Positions 1 through 9,847 are shown, numbered from the stretch's first letter. The stretch is DNA of 64,000 bases from G051132615 sp051132615 (GCF_051132615.1 NZ_CP152375.1:1-64000); one strand, 5' to 3'. The notes: a model not told the origin generated them from the sequence alone. Made by a program: numbers and translations.

Positions 1-3000
1 ATAAACCTTCACCAAATGCACGCATCCATTGATGATCTTGATAAAACTGCTGACGACCTGTAATCGTACGCCAAGGAATCATTTCATGAACATTGGTGTA
101 ACCTGCGTTATAGCTGACTTCTTCACTTTCTAAACCCGACCAAGTTGGTGAAGAAATGATTTTACGAGGTTGTGCCTGTACATCACGGAAGCGAATACTG
201 TCATGTTCACGTGGTTTAGCTAAATGTGTGTGATCCAACCCTGTCACTTTAGATAAAGCTTCCCATGCTTTGACTGCAACATGGCCATTGGTTTCTGGAG
301 CCAAAGTCAAAATCATTTCAGCAGCATCAATAGCCGTATTTAATTTTGGTTGTCCTTTTGCCACACCATCACCAACTACCTTATTCAACCCACGAAGTAA
401 ATCTACTTCATGTCCTGTTTTCCAGCTAATGCCTTTACCACCATTACCCACATTTTCAAGTAATGGGCCAATTGATGTAAATTTGTCATATACAGCACCA
501 TAATCGCGTTCAACAACGGTCATAGCAGGCATCGTTTTGCCAGGAATAGGTTCACACTCACCTTTTTTCCAATCTTTAACATCAAAAGCTTGCCCAAGCT
601 CTTGTGGAGTATCATGCATTAAAGGAGTTAACACGATATCCTTTTGTACACCTAAGTAATCTTGGGAGAGTTCTGAAAATTTTTGGGCAATGCCTTTATA
701 AATTTCCCAGTCTGTTTTACTTTGCCATAAAGGTTGAACTGCTTCACTTAATGGGTGAATGAACGGGTGCATATCGGAGGTATTTAAATCGTCCTTTTCG
801 TACCATGTCGCTGTTGGTAACACAATATCCGCATATAAACAGGTAGTAGACATACGAAAATCCAGTACAACCAATAAATCTAATTTACCTTCTGCCGCAG
901 GACGCACATTGATTTCTTGAGGTTTAATACAATCGTCTTCATTACACATTACTGCATTTTGTGTACCCAATAAATATTTTAGGAAATACTCATGACCTTT
1001 ACCTGAAGAACCTAAGATATTAGAACGCCAAACAAACATATTTCTTGGGAAGTTGGCTGGATTATCTGGATCATTACAGGCCATATCCAACTGACCATTT
1101 TTTAGTCCTTCAACAGTAAACTCTACTGCATCTTTACCCAGTTCTTGAGCCAATTTGGTTACTTCTAATGGGTTTGCTGATAATTGCGGTGCAGAAGGTA
1201 ACCAGCCCATACGTTCAGCTTTAGCGTTATAGTCTATCAAAGCCATGTTGGCTAATGAACCATCCGCAGTTGGTGCCAGTATTTCATTGACACCCAATTT
1301 TTCATGACGCCATTGGCTAGTATGTGCATAAAAGAATGATGTACCATTCATTTGACGAGCAGGTCTATTCCAGTCTAAAGCAAAGGCCAAAGGCGCCCAA
1401 CCTGTTTGAGGACGTAATTTTTCTTGCCCAACATAATGGCACCAACCACCACCACTTTGTCCAATACAACCACACATCATCAACATATTGATAATGCCGC
1501 GGTATGTCATGTCCATATGGTACCAATGGTTCAATGCTGCCCCCACAATCACCATGCTCTTACCTTGTGTCTGATGAGCATTTTGAGCAAACTCACGCGC
1601 AACCTGAATCACCAGTTCAGGTTTTACACCTGTATGTTTTTGTTGCCATAAAGGTGTATAAGGAATGTCTTCAAAATAATCCTTAGCGACATTTTCACCA
1701 CCTAAACCACGATCAATACCATAGTTCGCAATACTTAAGTCAAATACTGTGGCAACCAACACCTCACTGCCATCAGCTAATTTAACTGTTTTGGTTGGTA
1801 CATTGCGCACCAACACATCATCAGCATCTTTACCGCCAAAGTAACTGAAAGCAACACCACTGACTTGGTCATGACTACCCAACAAACTTAACTGTGCTTT
1901 AATTTCAGCACTTTGAGCGTCTTGTGGCTGTAAATTCCATTTCCCAGACTCGCCCCAGCGGAACCCAATTGACCCTTTAGGAGCAACAATATGACCATTA
2001 TTTTCATTGATCACCAATGTTTTCCATTCAGGGTTATTGTTTTCTTGTAGGTTATTGTCTAAATGGCTAGCACGTAAAAAATAATCGGGAACTAAACGAT
2101 CACCTTCTTGCTTTAATGTAACAAGCATAGGCATATCAGTTAAACGACGGCAATAATCGGTAAAATATTCAGAAGGGTTTTCTAAATGGAACTCTTTTAA
2201 AATCACATGTCCCATTGCCATAGCTAACGCAGCATCGGTACCTTGTTTTGGCGCAAGCCAAATATCGCCGAACTTCGCCATTTCACCAAAGTCAGAAGAT
2301 ACAGCAACTGTTTTGGTACCTTTATAACGTACTTCTGTATAAAAATGGGCATCTGGCGTACGAGTCATGGGTACATTAGACCCCCAAACCATTAAATAAG
2401 TTGAGTTATACCAATCAGCAGACTCTGCCACATCAGTTTGTTCACCCCATGTTTGAGGGCTTGCAGGTGGTAAATCACAATACCAGTCATAAAAGGATAA
2501 TGGCACACCACCAATTAAAGAAAGATAACGCGAACCTGCTGCATAGCTGACCATTGACATAGCAGGGATAGGAGAAAAACCAATTACTCGATCTGGGCCA
2601 AAAGTTTTAATTGTGTAAGCATTGGCCGCCGCGATCATTTCGTTAGACTCATCCCAAGTAGAACGAACAAAACCACCTTGTCCACGTTTTGCTTTATACG
2701 CTTTAGACATGGTTGGATCTTGGCTGATGTATTCCCAAGCTGCAATTGGATCCATGGTTTTTCTGGCATTACGCCAAAGTTTGGCCAAATGTCCGCGAAT
2801 CATGGGATATTTTACACGTTGAGCAGAATACACATACCAACTATAAGAAGCACCACGAGGACAACCGCGAGGTTCGTGATTAGGTAGATCAGGGCGAGTA
2901 CGAGGGTAATCGGTTTGTTGTGTTTCCCAAGTAATCAAACCATTTTTAACATAGACTTTCCAGCTGCAAGAACCTGTACAGTTTACCCCATGGGTAGAAC

Positions 3001-3139
3001 GTACAATTTTATCGTGTTGCCAACGGGAACGATAACCATCTTCCCATTTTCTGTCTTCATTAACCACTGCCCCATGGCCACCTGCAAAATTGCTTTTGAC
3101 CTTATTAAAAAAATTCAATCGATCCAATATGTGGCTCAT
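1..3139 (-). CDS. narG: Respiratory nitrate reductase alpha subunit NarG (C-terminus cut off by window edge)
   Basis: Catalytic molybdenum subunit of the membrane-bound NarGHI nitrate reductase, which reduces nitrate to nitrite at the cytoplasmic face using quinol electrons. I translated the minus strand from the ATG at 3139, and the frame stays open to base 1 (about 1046 codons; the family is about 1240). The FS0 iron-sulfur ligands are present as His50, Cys54, Cys58 and Cys93. The molybdenum ligand Asp222 lies in the motif YCDLPPASP. A perfect AGGAGG Shine-Dalgarno sits at 3144-3149. The last roughly 200 residues, and presumably narHJI, lie beyond the left edge. The Moco genes and narXL in this window serve this enzyme. 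Confidence 0.97.
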   Translation of the reverse strand, partial: MSHILDRLNFFNKVKSNFAGGHGAVVNEDRKWEDGYRSRWQHDKIVRSTHGVNCTGSCSWKVYVKNGLITWETQQTDYPRTRPDLPNHEPRGCPRGASYSWYVYSAQRVKYPMIRGHLAKLWRNARKTMDPIAAWEYISQDPTMSKAYKAKRGQGGFVRSTWDESNEMIAAANAYTIKTFGPDRVIGFSPIPAMSMVSYAAGSRYLSLIGGVPLSFYDWYCDLPPASPQTWGEQTDVAESADWYNSTYLMVWGSNVPMTRTPDAHFYTEVRYKGTKTVAVSSDFGEMAKFGDIWLAPKQGTDAALAMAMGHVILKEFHLENPSEYFTDYCRRLTDMPMLVTLKQEGDRLVPDYFLRASHLDNNLQENNNPEWKTLVINENNGHIVAPKGSIGFRWGESGKWNLQPQDAQSAEIKAQLSLLGSHDQVSGVAFSYFGGKDADDVLVRNVPTKTVKLADGSEVLVATVFDLSIANYGIDRGLGGENVAKDYFEDIPYTPLWQQKHTGVKPELVIQVAREFAQNAHQTQGKSMVIVGAALNHWYHMDMTYRGIINMLMMCGCIGQSGGGWCHYVGQEKLRPQTGWAPLAFALDWNRPARQMNGTSFFYAHTSQWRHEKLGVNEILAPTADGSLANMALIDYNAKAERMGWLPSAPQLSANPLEVTKLAQELGKDAVEFTVEGLKNGQLDMACNDPDNPANFPRNMFVWRSNILGSSGKGHEYFLKYLLGTQNAVMCNEDDCIKPQEINVRPAAEGKLDLLVVLDFRMSTTCLYADIVLPTATWYEKDDLNTSDMHPFIHPLSEAVQPLWQSKTDWEIYKGIAQKFSELSQDYLGVQKDIVLTPLMHDTPQELGQAFDVKDWKKGECEPIPGKTMPAMTVVERDYGAVYDKFTSIGPLLENVGNGGKGISWKTGHEVDLLRGLNKVVGDGVAKGQPKLNTAIDAAEMILTLAPETNGHVAVKAWEALSKVTGLDHTHLAKPREHDSIRFRDVQAQPRKIISSPTWSGLESEEVSYNAGYTNVHEMIPWRTITGRQQFYQDHQWMRAFGEGL

Positions 3140-3383
3140 ATAGCCTCCTGTATTGTTATTCCTATTTACGTAAAATATCCCTTTTATAATGAAGGTTATT
3201 TTAGCCGTTATAGGGCAAAAAACTATTCGCACTAAGCATCAACACAGGACAAACAAAAGAACTAACCCTCCCTCACCCAAAAGGAGTAGTTATTAAATTA
3301 TTTTAGTTGAGAAAACCACAGGAATGTGATTATAAAAAATTCAGTGAACACCAAACACACAAAAAAGAACTGGAAATATTGAA
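3140..3383 (-). promoter_or_regulatory. narG upstream region with strong RBS and one NarL-like heptamer
   Basis: This is the leader between fetB and narG. Seen directly: AGGAGG at 3144-3149, seven bases from the narG ATG. The minus strand also holds TACTCCT (3288 to 3282), which fits the NarL heptamer pattern TACYYMT. I found no convincing full FNR dyad (TTGAT-N4-ATCAA); only a left half-site TTGAT is present on the minus strand near 3238. Nitrate/anaerobic control of narG is expected from the family, but only weakly shown here. Confidence 0.35.
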
Positions 3384-4148
3384 TTACTTACTCAAAAGCT
3401 GGTCTTGCTTATTGTAAAATTTGCGATATGCTAGGTAAGCAGCAATAATCGTAGACAAACTTGCTGTTGACAACAACATAAATGTCACCATAATTTGATA
3501 ACGAATGGCTTTGACTGGGTCAACACCAGCAAAAATCAACCCAGACATCATACCGGGCAAACTGACCAATCCTACCGTTTTAGCTGAATCTACAGTAGGA
3601 ATTAACGAAGCTTTAATACTTTGCCGAATAATCGCTACAGATGATTGCTTTGGTGTTGCACCAAGACTCAACATTTCCTGTACTCTTTGGCCTTCATCAG
3701 CAAAACGAGTATGTAAATTATTGTAACAAAGCCCTACTGCCACCATTGCATTACCTGCAATCATGCCTGTAATTGGAATCACTTGCATGGGAATAAATTG
3801 AATGGATTGAGTCACCAATAAAACAAATAAGGTCAGGCTTGTGCCAACAATAATGGCAGTAAAAGAAATAATGAATCCCTGATCCAAATTACGGCTTCGT
3901 TTTTTTGCATTAAAAGCAGCATTTGTGCAAATAAACAAAACCATAACAAGAGTCAAAACAATATGATCTACATTGAAAATAAACTTAAGAACATAACCCA
4001 CAATAATCAGTTGAACTATGGCGCGAATGACACTCCAAATAATGTCTTTCCCAATACCAAGCTTTTCTTTATTGCTAATGAATAATGCAATAAGAACCAA
4101 AATCATGGATAAAATCAAAGACTGATCTGTAATATTATGTTCATTCAT
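3384..4148 (-). CDS. fetB: FetB-like ABC exporter permease (UPF0014)
   Basis: Integral-membrane permease of the FetAB family, which in E. coli exports iron and protects against peroxide stress. The 254-residue length fits the family. About seven hydrophobic segments are visible, together with the family stretch around residues 43-58 (RAIVQLIIVGYVLKF) and a conserved cytoplasmic RFADEGQRVQEMLSLGA loop. An AGGA Shine-Dalgarno lies about eight bases before the ATG. It follows fetA by 19 bases, so the two are co-transcribed. Its position directly upstream of narG is unusual. The substrate in this organism is inferred from homology only. Confidence 0.85.
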   Translation of the reverse strand: MNEHNITDQSLILSMILVLIALFISNKEKLGIGKDIIWSVIRAIVQLIIVGYVLKFIFNVDHIVLTLVMVLFICTNAAFNAKKRSRNLDQGFIISFTAIIVGTSLTLFVLLVTQSIQFIPMQVIPITGMIAGNAMVAVGLCYNNLHTRFADEGQRVQEMLSLGATPKQSSVAIIRQSIKASLIPTVDSAKTVGLVSLPGMMSGLIFAGVDPVKAIRYQIMVTFMLLSTASLSTIIAAYLAYRKFYNKQDQLLSK

Positions 4149-4167
4149 GCGATATTCCTAACTTTGT

Positions 4168-4809
4168 TTATTTCTTATTCAAATGCAATACATTATTTGA
4201 ATGTTTGATTTCATTTGCATCATGCGTTACCCACATCACACATAGTTCTTTTTCATCAACTAACTTAAAAATGACATCATGAATAATTTTTTTATTGGTT
4301 TCATCCAAAGCACTGGTGATCTCATCAAGCAATAACACTTCGGGCAGAAACTGTAGGTTACGTAACAAAGCAATACGTTGCTTTTCCCCGCCAGATAACT
4401 CATCTATCTTTTGAGTCAAAACACCTTCATCTAAATTAAACTGGGTCAACTCATGTAAAATTTTATCTTGATCTACTTGTTGCTTGCGTATCTGATAAGG
4501 AAAACTTAAATTATCCATAACTGTTTCACCAAAAAGCATTGGTGTTTGAAAACAATAAGAGACAGCTTTACGATATGCTTGTGGATCAAGGATCTGAATA
4601 TTTTGTCCTTTAAACAAAATATCCCCACTTGTAGGCGCCAATAATGAAGAGGCAATTTTTAGCAATGTACTCTTCCCACAACCTGAAGGTCCTGTAATAA
4701 CCTTAAACTCATTTTTTGCTAAGGTGACAGAAATTTGATCTAGGATAAGCTGATCATTGGCTTTAAAGGTAATGTTCCTTAGTTCCAACACATTATTTTG
4801 ATCAGACAT
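4168..4809 (-). CDS. fetA: FetA-like ABC exporter ATP-binding subunit
   Basis: ATPase partner of the adjacent FetB permease. Walker A is GPSGCGKST (residues 40-48), the Q-loop is in YCFQTPMLFGE, the ABC signature is LSGGEKQR, and Walker B is LLLDEITSALD, followed by the switch histidine in VTHD. The length of 213 residues matches the short YbbL/FetA class. It is the first gene of the fetA-fetB pair and starts about 90 bases after the narK2 terminator, so it probably has its own promoter. Iron export is inferred from the family. Confidence 0.88.
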   Translation of the reverse strand: MSDQNNVLELRNITFKANDQLILDQISVTLAKNEFKVITGPSGCGKSTLLKIASSLLAPTSGDILFKGQNIQILDPQAYRKAVSYCFQTPMLFGETVMDNLSFPYQIRKQQVDQDKILHELTQFNLDEGVLTQKIDELSGGEKQRIALLRNLQFLPEVLLLDEITSALDETNKKIIHDVIFKLVDEKELCVMWVTHDANEIKHSNNVLHLNKK

Positions 4810-4895
4810 ATTGGCCTTTGATAATGAAATGAATGAAACTGTATGTAAGCTAAATAATATAGTACTATTGCTTTATTCGAATTGCTTATTATAAC

Positions 4896-4931
4896 AAAAA
4901 AGGTTTCACCCTGTTGGGAAAAACCTTTTTT
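4896..4931 (-). terminator. Rho-independent terminator after narK2
   Basis: Inverted repeat AAAAAAGGTTT / AAACCTTTTTT around a short loop (4896-4907 with 4920-4931). It lies just past the narK2 stop on the minus strand and is followed by a T-rich stretch. It separates the narK1-narK2 transcript from fetAB. Confidence 0.75.
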
Positions 4932-4949
4932 ACTTTTCTTACTTATCCT

Positions 4950-6332
4950 TTAACAAGGCACTTCTGCATTTTTACGGGCATAGAACCACCAGTTAATGAT
5001 CACACATGTCACATAAAAGATAACAAATCCATATAAAGCCATTTGAACACCCCCAGTTAATTCAATGGATGTACCATAACTTTTTGGAATTAAGAAACCA
5101 CCAAAAGCACCAATCGCACCAATAAAGCCTAAAACTGCGGCAGACTCTTTTGTGGCATCATGCTGAGCCTGTTGTTTTTCTTGCTCTGTTTTGTTTTGGC
5201 TCCACTTAGTGTGTAAAAACGAAAAAATAAGCGGTACTTGAGCAAAAGTAGAACCATTCCCAACACCACTTAAAGCAAACAATGCCAAAAAGCTAATAAA
5301 GAAACCAACAAAGCTGCCTCCTACTCCTTGATGAGGTAAACAAGCAATTACCCCAAATACAGCAATAATCATCACAATAAAACTATATTGTGTTACTTTG
5401 CCTGCACCTACTTTATCAGATAGCCAACCACCAAACACCCGGAACAATGCACCTACTAAAGGGCCTAAAAAAGCATAATGAACGGGATCTATTTGAGGAA
5501 ACTGCCCTTTCATTAATAAAGGGAATCCAGCTGAAAAACCAATAAAAGAACCAAATGTTCCCACATACAACCAACACATAATCCAATTATGTTTGCGTTT
5601 AAAAATAATGGCTTGATCTTTAAAAGAGGCTTTGGCAGAAGCAATATCATTCATACCAAACCAAGCACATACAGCAGACAGAGCAATAAACGGCACCCAA
5701 ATAAACCCTGCATTTTGCAACCAAATTTGTTTGGTTCCTGACGCTTGCGTTAATGTTTGTGGCTCTCCTGCTAAAGCACCAAACAGTCCCATAGTAATGA
5801 CCAAAGGCACCACAAATTGAACAACCGAAACACCAATATTCCCTAAACCAGCATTTAAACCAAGTGCACTGCCTTTTTCTGATTTTGGAAAAAAGAAACT
5901 GATATTAGACATAGAAGAGCTAAAATTACCACCACCGAAACCACACAACAAAGCCAAAATAGCCATGGTTGTATAACTGGTTTGCGGATCTTGCACACAA
6001 ACTCCTAGACCAATAGCGGGAATCAATAAACTGGCTGTTGATAATGCCGTCCAGCGACGCCCACCAAAAATTGGCACCATAAAGGAATAAAATATACGTA
6101 ATGTTGCACCAGAAAGTGCAGGTAAAGCGGCTAACCAGAATAATTGGTTAGGCGTATATTGAAACCCGATACTGGGCAAATTAACAACCGCCACACTCCA
6201 TACCTGCCAAATAGCAAATGCTAAAAGTAATGCTGGAATAGAAATCCATAAATTACGACGAGCAATACTGTGCCCTGTACTTTTCCAGAACTGAGGATCT
6301 TCTGGATCCCATTGAGTTAATAATTTTGCCAT
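4950..6332 (-). CDS. narK2: Nitrate/nitrite antiporter, NarK2 type
   Basis: Major facilitator protein of the nitrate/nitrite porter family, 460 residues with about 12 to 14 hydrophobic segments. The nitrate signature region is clear around GFGGGNFSSSMSNI and again in the second half around GGVGNGSTFAQ-like sequence (SGVGNGSTFAQVP). The N-terminal WDPEDPQFWKSTG extension is typical of E. coli NarK-like exporters, which swap cytoplasmic nitrite for nitrate. It lies 19 bases downstream of narK1 and ends in a terminator, so narK1-narK2 is one operon. Assignment to the NarK2 (antiporter) rather than NarK1 (symporter) class is by resemblance. Confidence 0.9.
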   Translation of the reverse strand: MAKLLTQWDPEDPQFWKSTGHSIARRNLWISIPALLLAFAIWQVWSVAVVNLPSIGFQYTPNQLFWLAALPALSGATLRIFYSFMVPIFGGRRWTALSTASLLIPAIGLGVCVQDPQTSYTTMAILALLCGFGGGNFSSSMSNISFFFPKSEKGSALGLNAGLGNIGVSVVQFVVPLVITMGLFGALAGEPQTLTQASGTKQIWLQNAGFIWVPFIALSAVCAWFGMNDIASAKASFKDQAIIFKRKHNWIMCWLYVGTFGSFIGFSAGFPLLMKGQFPQIDPVHYAFLGPLVGALFRVFGGWLSDKVGAGKVTQYSFIVMIIAVFGVIACLPHQGVGGSFVGFFISFLALFALSGVGNGSTFAQVPLIFSFLHTKWSQNKTEQEKQQAQHDATKESAAVLGFIGAIGAFGGFLIPKSYGTSIELTGGVQMALYGFVIFYVTCVIINWWFYARKNAEVPC

Positions 6333-6351
6333 AATCTTGACCTTAAGAAAT

Positions 6352-7584
6352 TTAATTAGAGTTGTTATTGGGGCGTAATGATTTAAATGAAAAATGCATC
6401 CAAACTAAACTGACACATACTGTACCGTAAAGCAGCATGAACGAACTGGAACGAACACCGGTTAAATCAACCAAAAAGCCAAATAAAATAGGCAATAAAA
6501 AGCCGCCCAACCCACCTGCTAAGCCAACTACACCAGATACGGTTCCAATATCTTCAGGAAATTCATCAGAAATAAACTTAAATACAGACGCTTTACCAAT
6601 TGCCATGGCAATGCCGACAACAAACAGTAAAATAGTGAAAATAGTCGCATTTAAACCAATATTCAAATTTAATGGGCCTGTCACTGTGCTGATCACCATC
6701 TGGGTTTGTGGATAAGACAAGATAAAAAATGCCACCCAACACACCCACATCACACCCCAAGTCACTTTATATGCACCATATTTATCAGACAACCAACCAC
6801 CTAATGCTCGTAACACACCACCAGGCAAAGAAAAACAGGCAGCTAAAAAGGCTGCATGGCGAATATCAAAATAGTATTCATCCACATAGTAGTGCACCAT
6901 CCATAGAGCCAATGCAACATAACCGCCAAACACAACAGAATAGTATTGGCAATAACGCAAAACAGCTGGGTTTTTCATTAAAGCCAGTTGCTGTTTGATA
7001 CTCACCTGAGAAGAAACCAAATGTTTAGGATCACTGTAACTAAAAAACCAGAATAAAATAGCCGTTACCAACAAAATAATGGCATAAACAGTGGGCACCA
7101 TTTGCCAACCAAAAGCCACAATAATAGAAGGCGCAATTAATTTATTTACCGCAGCGCCAGCATTACCTGCACCAAAAATCCCCATAGCCAGCCCTTGTTT
7201 ATCGCGATTAAACCAGCGCGCTACATAGGGTGTTCCTACGGAAAAAGAACCACCGACCAAACCAACAAATAAACCGATTACTAAAAACTGCCAGTATTGA
7301 TCTGCATAACGGGTTAAAAAAATGGGTACAACTGCACTTAACATCAAAAGAAAAAAGACAATTCGGCCACCATAACGGTCGGTCCAAATACCTAAAGGAA
7401 CCCGAACCAAGGAACCAGACAAAACAGGCATTGCAGCCAAAATACCAAACTGCGTTTCACTTAACCCTAAATGTTCTTTAATGGGTAGCCCCAATACAGC
7501 AAACATCATCCAGATCATGAAACATACAGTAAACGACACTGTACTCGAAAACAGCACAAGATAAGATTTTTTAGAATCAGACAT
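6352..7584 (-). CDS. narK1: Nitrate/proton symporter-like NarK1
   Basis: Major facilitator family, 410 residues, 12 membrane segments. It has the MFS loop motif GIWTDRYGGR and a nitrate-porter glycine-rich helix around GLVGGSFSVGTPYVARW. It begins directly without the long N-terminal segment of its neighbour, as in NarK1-type nitrate importers that start nitrate respiration. AGGAAG Shine-Dalgarno lies eight bases before the ATG. Paired narK1-narK2 genes beside narG are known from denitrifiers and Thermus. The two copies differ strongly, so they are ancient paralogues rather than a recent duplication. Confidence 0.9.
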   Translation of the reverse strand: MSDSKKSYLVLFSSTVSFTVCFMIWMMFAVLGLPIKEHLGLSETQFGILAAMPVLSGSLVRVPLGIWTDRYGGRIVFFLLMLSAVVPIFLTRYADQYWQFLVIGLFVGLVGGSFSVGTPYVARWFNRDKQGLAMGIFGAGNAGAAVNKLIAPSIIVAFGWQMVPTVYAIILLVTAILFWFFSYSDPKHLVSSQVSIKQQLALMKNPAVLRYCQYYSVVFGGYVALALWMVHYYVDEYYFDIRHAAFLAACFSLPGGVLRALGGWLSDKYGAYKVTWGVMWVCWVAFFILSYPQTQMVISTVTGPLNLNIGLNATIFTILLFVVGIAMAIGKASVFKFISDEFPEDIGTVSGVVGLAGGLGGFLLPILFGFLVDLTGVRSSSFMLLYGTVCVSLVWMHFSFKSLRPNNNSN

Positions 7585-7796
7585 ATTTGTCTTCCTATTT
7601 CAAACGCTAATGAATAGGTAATACCCTACTCTGAGTAAGGGAAAGAACCAATTGCCCAAAAGCTGAACCATCCTCTAGTTGATTTGGCTCATTGCAAATA
7701 CGCCTTTTGGTGTAGTCATGGTTCATCTTTTGACCAGTTACGCTTAAAATAAAGCCAGACTATCATTTGTATAATCCTTATATAAAGAGTAAAAAC
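7585..7796. promoter_or_regulatory. Divergent narK1 / moeB control region
   Basis: This region of 212 bases drives narK1 leftwards and moeB rightwards. A TATAAT at 7770-7775 is a good -10 for moeB, without a recognisable -35, as expected for an activator-dependent promoter. A NarL-like heptamer TACCTAT reads on the minus strand at 7620-7614. A near-palindrome around 7624-7642 has the core TACTC-T-GAGTA. TTGAT-TTGG-CTCAT at 7679-7692 matches the FNR dyad in 8 of 10 defined positions. The regulator assignments are inference. Confidence 0.4.
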
Positions 7797-8546
7797 ATGC
7801 ATGACAAACAATTACTTAGATACAGCAGACACATACTCCTAAAGGATATTGATCTATCAGGGCAAGAAAAACTACTCTCAGCAACTGCTCTTGTGGTTGG
7901 CTGTGGTGGTTTAGGCAACAGTGCCATAGCCTTTTTAGCTTCAGCTGGAATAGGTAATTTAATTATTGCTGATTCAGATACGGTTGAACTATCTAATCTG
8001 CAAAGACAGATTCATTTTAAAGAAATCGATTTAAGTCTATCTAAAGCTGAGACGATGGCCCATGTTGTCAGACAACAAAATCCTGATATTAAAGTGACGT
8101 CCTTAGTCAAATACTTAACAGAAACAGACTTAATCGATTTAATGCGAACTTGTGACATTGTCTTGGATTGTTCTGATAATTTTGCGACACGCCAGGCCAT
8201 TAACAAAGCATCAGTCAAAACAAAAACGCCACTGATTTCGGGAGCGGCAGTCCGCTTTGAAGGACAATTAACTGTATTTGACCCTAGACAAGCTGATAGC
8301 CCTTGTTATGCTTGTTTATTTAATGGTGAAGATGCCACTGATGGCCCTTGTGCCACTTTTGGTGTATTTGCCCCGTTAGTTGGTGTCATTGGTGCTCAAC
8401 AAGCAGCTGAAGCACTAAAAATAATCATGTCTATTGGTACAACAGCAATAGGCACATTATTTCAATATGATGCCTTGAATTTGAATAATCATCGTTTAAC
8501 GTTTAAGCGTAACCCACAATGTACGGTATGTGGTCATATTCACTAA
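7797..8546 (+). CDS. moeB: Molybdopterin-synthase adenylyltransferase MoeB
   Basis: E1-like enzyme that adenylates the C-terminal Gly-Gly of MoaD so that it can receive sulfur. It has the Rossmann motif GCGGLG at residues 35-40, the ThiF/MoeB stretch SDTVELSNLQRQIHF, and two zinc CxxC pairs (CYAC and CTVC). There is no C-terminal rhodanese domain, so this is the short 250-residue form. A longer reading from a TTG at 7767 is possible, but family alignment (MHDKQLLRYSRHILL) and the -10 box that would fall inside it favour ATG 7797. nnrS follows after 30 bases. Confidence 0.93.
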   Translation: MHDKQLLRYSRHILLKDIDLSGQEKLLSATALVVGCGGLGNSAIAFLASAGIGNLIIADSDTVELSNLQRQIHFKEIDLSLSKAETMAHVVRQQNPDIKVTSLVKYLTETDLIDLMRTCDIVLDCSDNFATRQAINKASVKTKTPLISGAAVRFEGQLTVFDPRQADSPCYACLFNGEDATDGPCATFGVFAPLVGVIGAQQAAEALKIIMSIGTTAIGTLFQYDALNLNNHRLTFKRNPQCTVCGHIH

Positions 8547-8576
8547 AAAAACAACACACACATCAAGAAGAAAAAC

Positions 8577-9758
8577 ATGAAAACTTCCGTTTTATACCAA
8601 ATCAACACACCAAAACCAAACAAACGGTTTGCTTTATTTGAACTGGGGTTTAGGCCGTTTTTTCTATTCGGTGCACTTTTTAGCATGATTGCTTTAACTT
8701 TCTGGGCTTTATTGCTAAATGGCTCTTCCGAATTCACACCTCATGGTAATATTATTTGGTGGCACGCACATGAAATGCTTTTTGGTTTCACTATTGCTAT
8801 TGTTGCAGGTTTTCTGCTCACCGCGGTCCAAAACTGGACAGGAATCCCAAGCATTAAAGGTCATGCTTTAACAGCACTTGTTATGCTTTGGCTCATACCA
8901 AGAATTTTACTCTTAAATGATCAATGGGCTTCTTTTTGGATGATTATGCTACTGGATTTGGCTTTCTTGCCTATGGTCAGCTTCATTATGGCTCATCGTG
9001 TGATCAAAACAAAACAATGGCGCAACCTTCCGTTTTCTCTTGTTTTATTTGTGCTATTTTTATTAAACTTAATGAGCTATATCGGCATTGTAAACGATAA
9101 CTTCCCCTTAAGTTTATATGCTTTTGAAGCTTCAGTTATCGCTATTTCTTTGATTGTGGCTCTTATTGCTTCCAGAGTTGTCCCTTTTTTCACAGAAAAA
9201 GCAACCAATTGGCAACGAAAAAAAAGCAATCCTTATCTGAGTATTATAGCTAATGCTAGCTTAGCTTTTTTGATTCCACTTATTTTTCTAAACAATGGTT
9301 TACTTATTCAAATAGTTGCCGCTATAGCAGGCACTACACTCTTATGTCGTTGGTTTTCATGGGGATGGCAAGCTTCATTTAAAAACCCATTGTTATGGTC
9401 TTTGCACTTTAGCTACTTATGTTTACCCATAGGCTTATTATTAATTGCTACCAATTACCCTCTTTCCAGTGCATTACATTGTATTACGGTAGGCACAATT
9501 GGCGGCATGATTTTAAGTATGATGTGTAGGGTATCTTTAGGGCATACAGGTAGAAACTTAGTAACACCGAAGTTAATGAAATATGGTTTTTCCTTGATCA
9601 TATTTGGCACCCTTTTCAGGGTTATTGCTCAACTGACCAACCATTATTTACTGCTTCTAGACTTATCTGTCCTGTGTTGGCTACTGTCTTTTGGATTATT
9701 CATTATTCACTATACAATGATTCTGATCCAGCCACGTATTGATGGTAAAGCGGGATAA
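8577..9758 (+). CDS. nnrS: NnrS family membrane protein
   Basis: NnrS proteins are haem- and copper-containing 12-helix membrane proteins linked to tolerance of nitric oxide and nitrosative stress in denitrifiers. Family marks seen: the N-terminal FELGFRPFFLFGA, the WWHAHEMLFGF histidine motif around residues 60-70 and a second-half GHTGRNL motif. The 393-residue length and dense hydrophobic helices fit. It is co-oriented with moeB and ends at a strong terminator. Location beside nar genes suggests it handles NO formed from nitrite. Its molecular function is not established. Confidence 0.9.
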   Translation: MKTSVLYQINTPKPNKRFALFELGFRPFFLFGALFSMIALTFWALLLNGSSEFTPHGNIIWWHAHEMLFGFTIAIVAGFLLTAVQNWTGIPSIKGHALTALVMLWLIPRILLLNDQWASFWMIMLLDLAFLPMVSFIMAHRVIKTKQWRNLPFSLVLFVLFLLNLMSYIGIVNDNFPLSLYAFEASVIAISLIVALIASRVVPFFTEKATNWQRKKSNPYLSIIANASLAFLIPLIFLNNGLLIQIVAAIAGTTLLCRWFSWGWQASFKNPLLWSLHFSYLCLPIGLLLIATNYPLSSALHCITVGTIGGMILSMMCRVSLGHTGRNLVTPKLMKYGFSLIIFGTLFRVIAQLTNHYLLLLDLSVLCWLLSFGLFIIHYTMILIQPRIDGKAG

Positions 9759-9784
9759 AATTAGGTATAGTATGATTATCAATC

Positions 9785-9826
9785 ATCAAAGAGCTTATTT
9801 GAACAATAATAAGCTCTTTGATCATT
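9785..9826 (+). terminator. Strong terminator after nnrS
   Basis: Perfect 15-bp inverted repeat ATCAAAGAGCTTATT / AATAAGCTCTTTGAT (9785-9799 with 9808-9822) around an 8-base loop, followed by CATTTT. It ends the moeB-nnrS transcript. Confidence 0.8.
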
Positions 9827-9847
9827 TTCGTTTAAATAGCCAACGCA

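Noticed and set aside
7679..7692. FNR box between narK1 and moeB
   Set aside because: TTGAT-TTGG-CTCAT fits 8 of 10 positions, but its distance from any plausible -10 is wrong for either gene; noted only as part of the control region.
7767..7796. TTG start for moeB giving ten extra residues
   Set aside because: The added residues overlap the -10 box and are not found in MoeB proteins; ATG 7797 gives the standard N-terminus.
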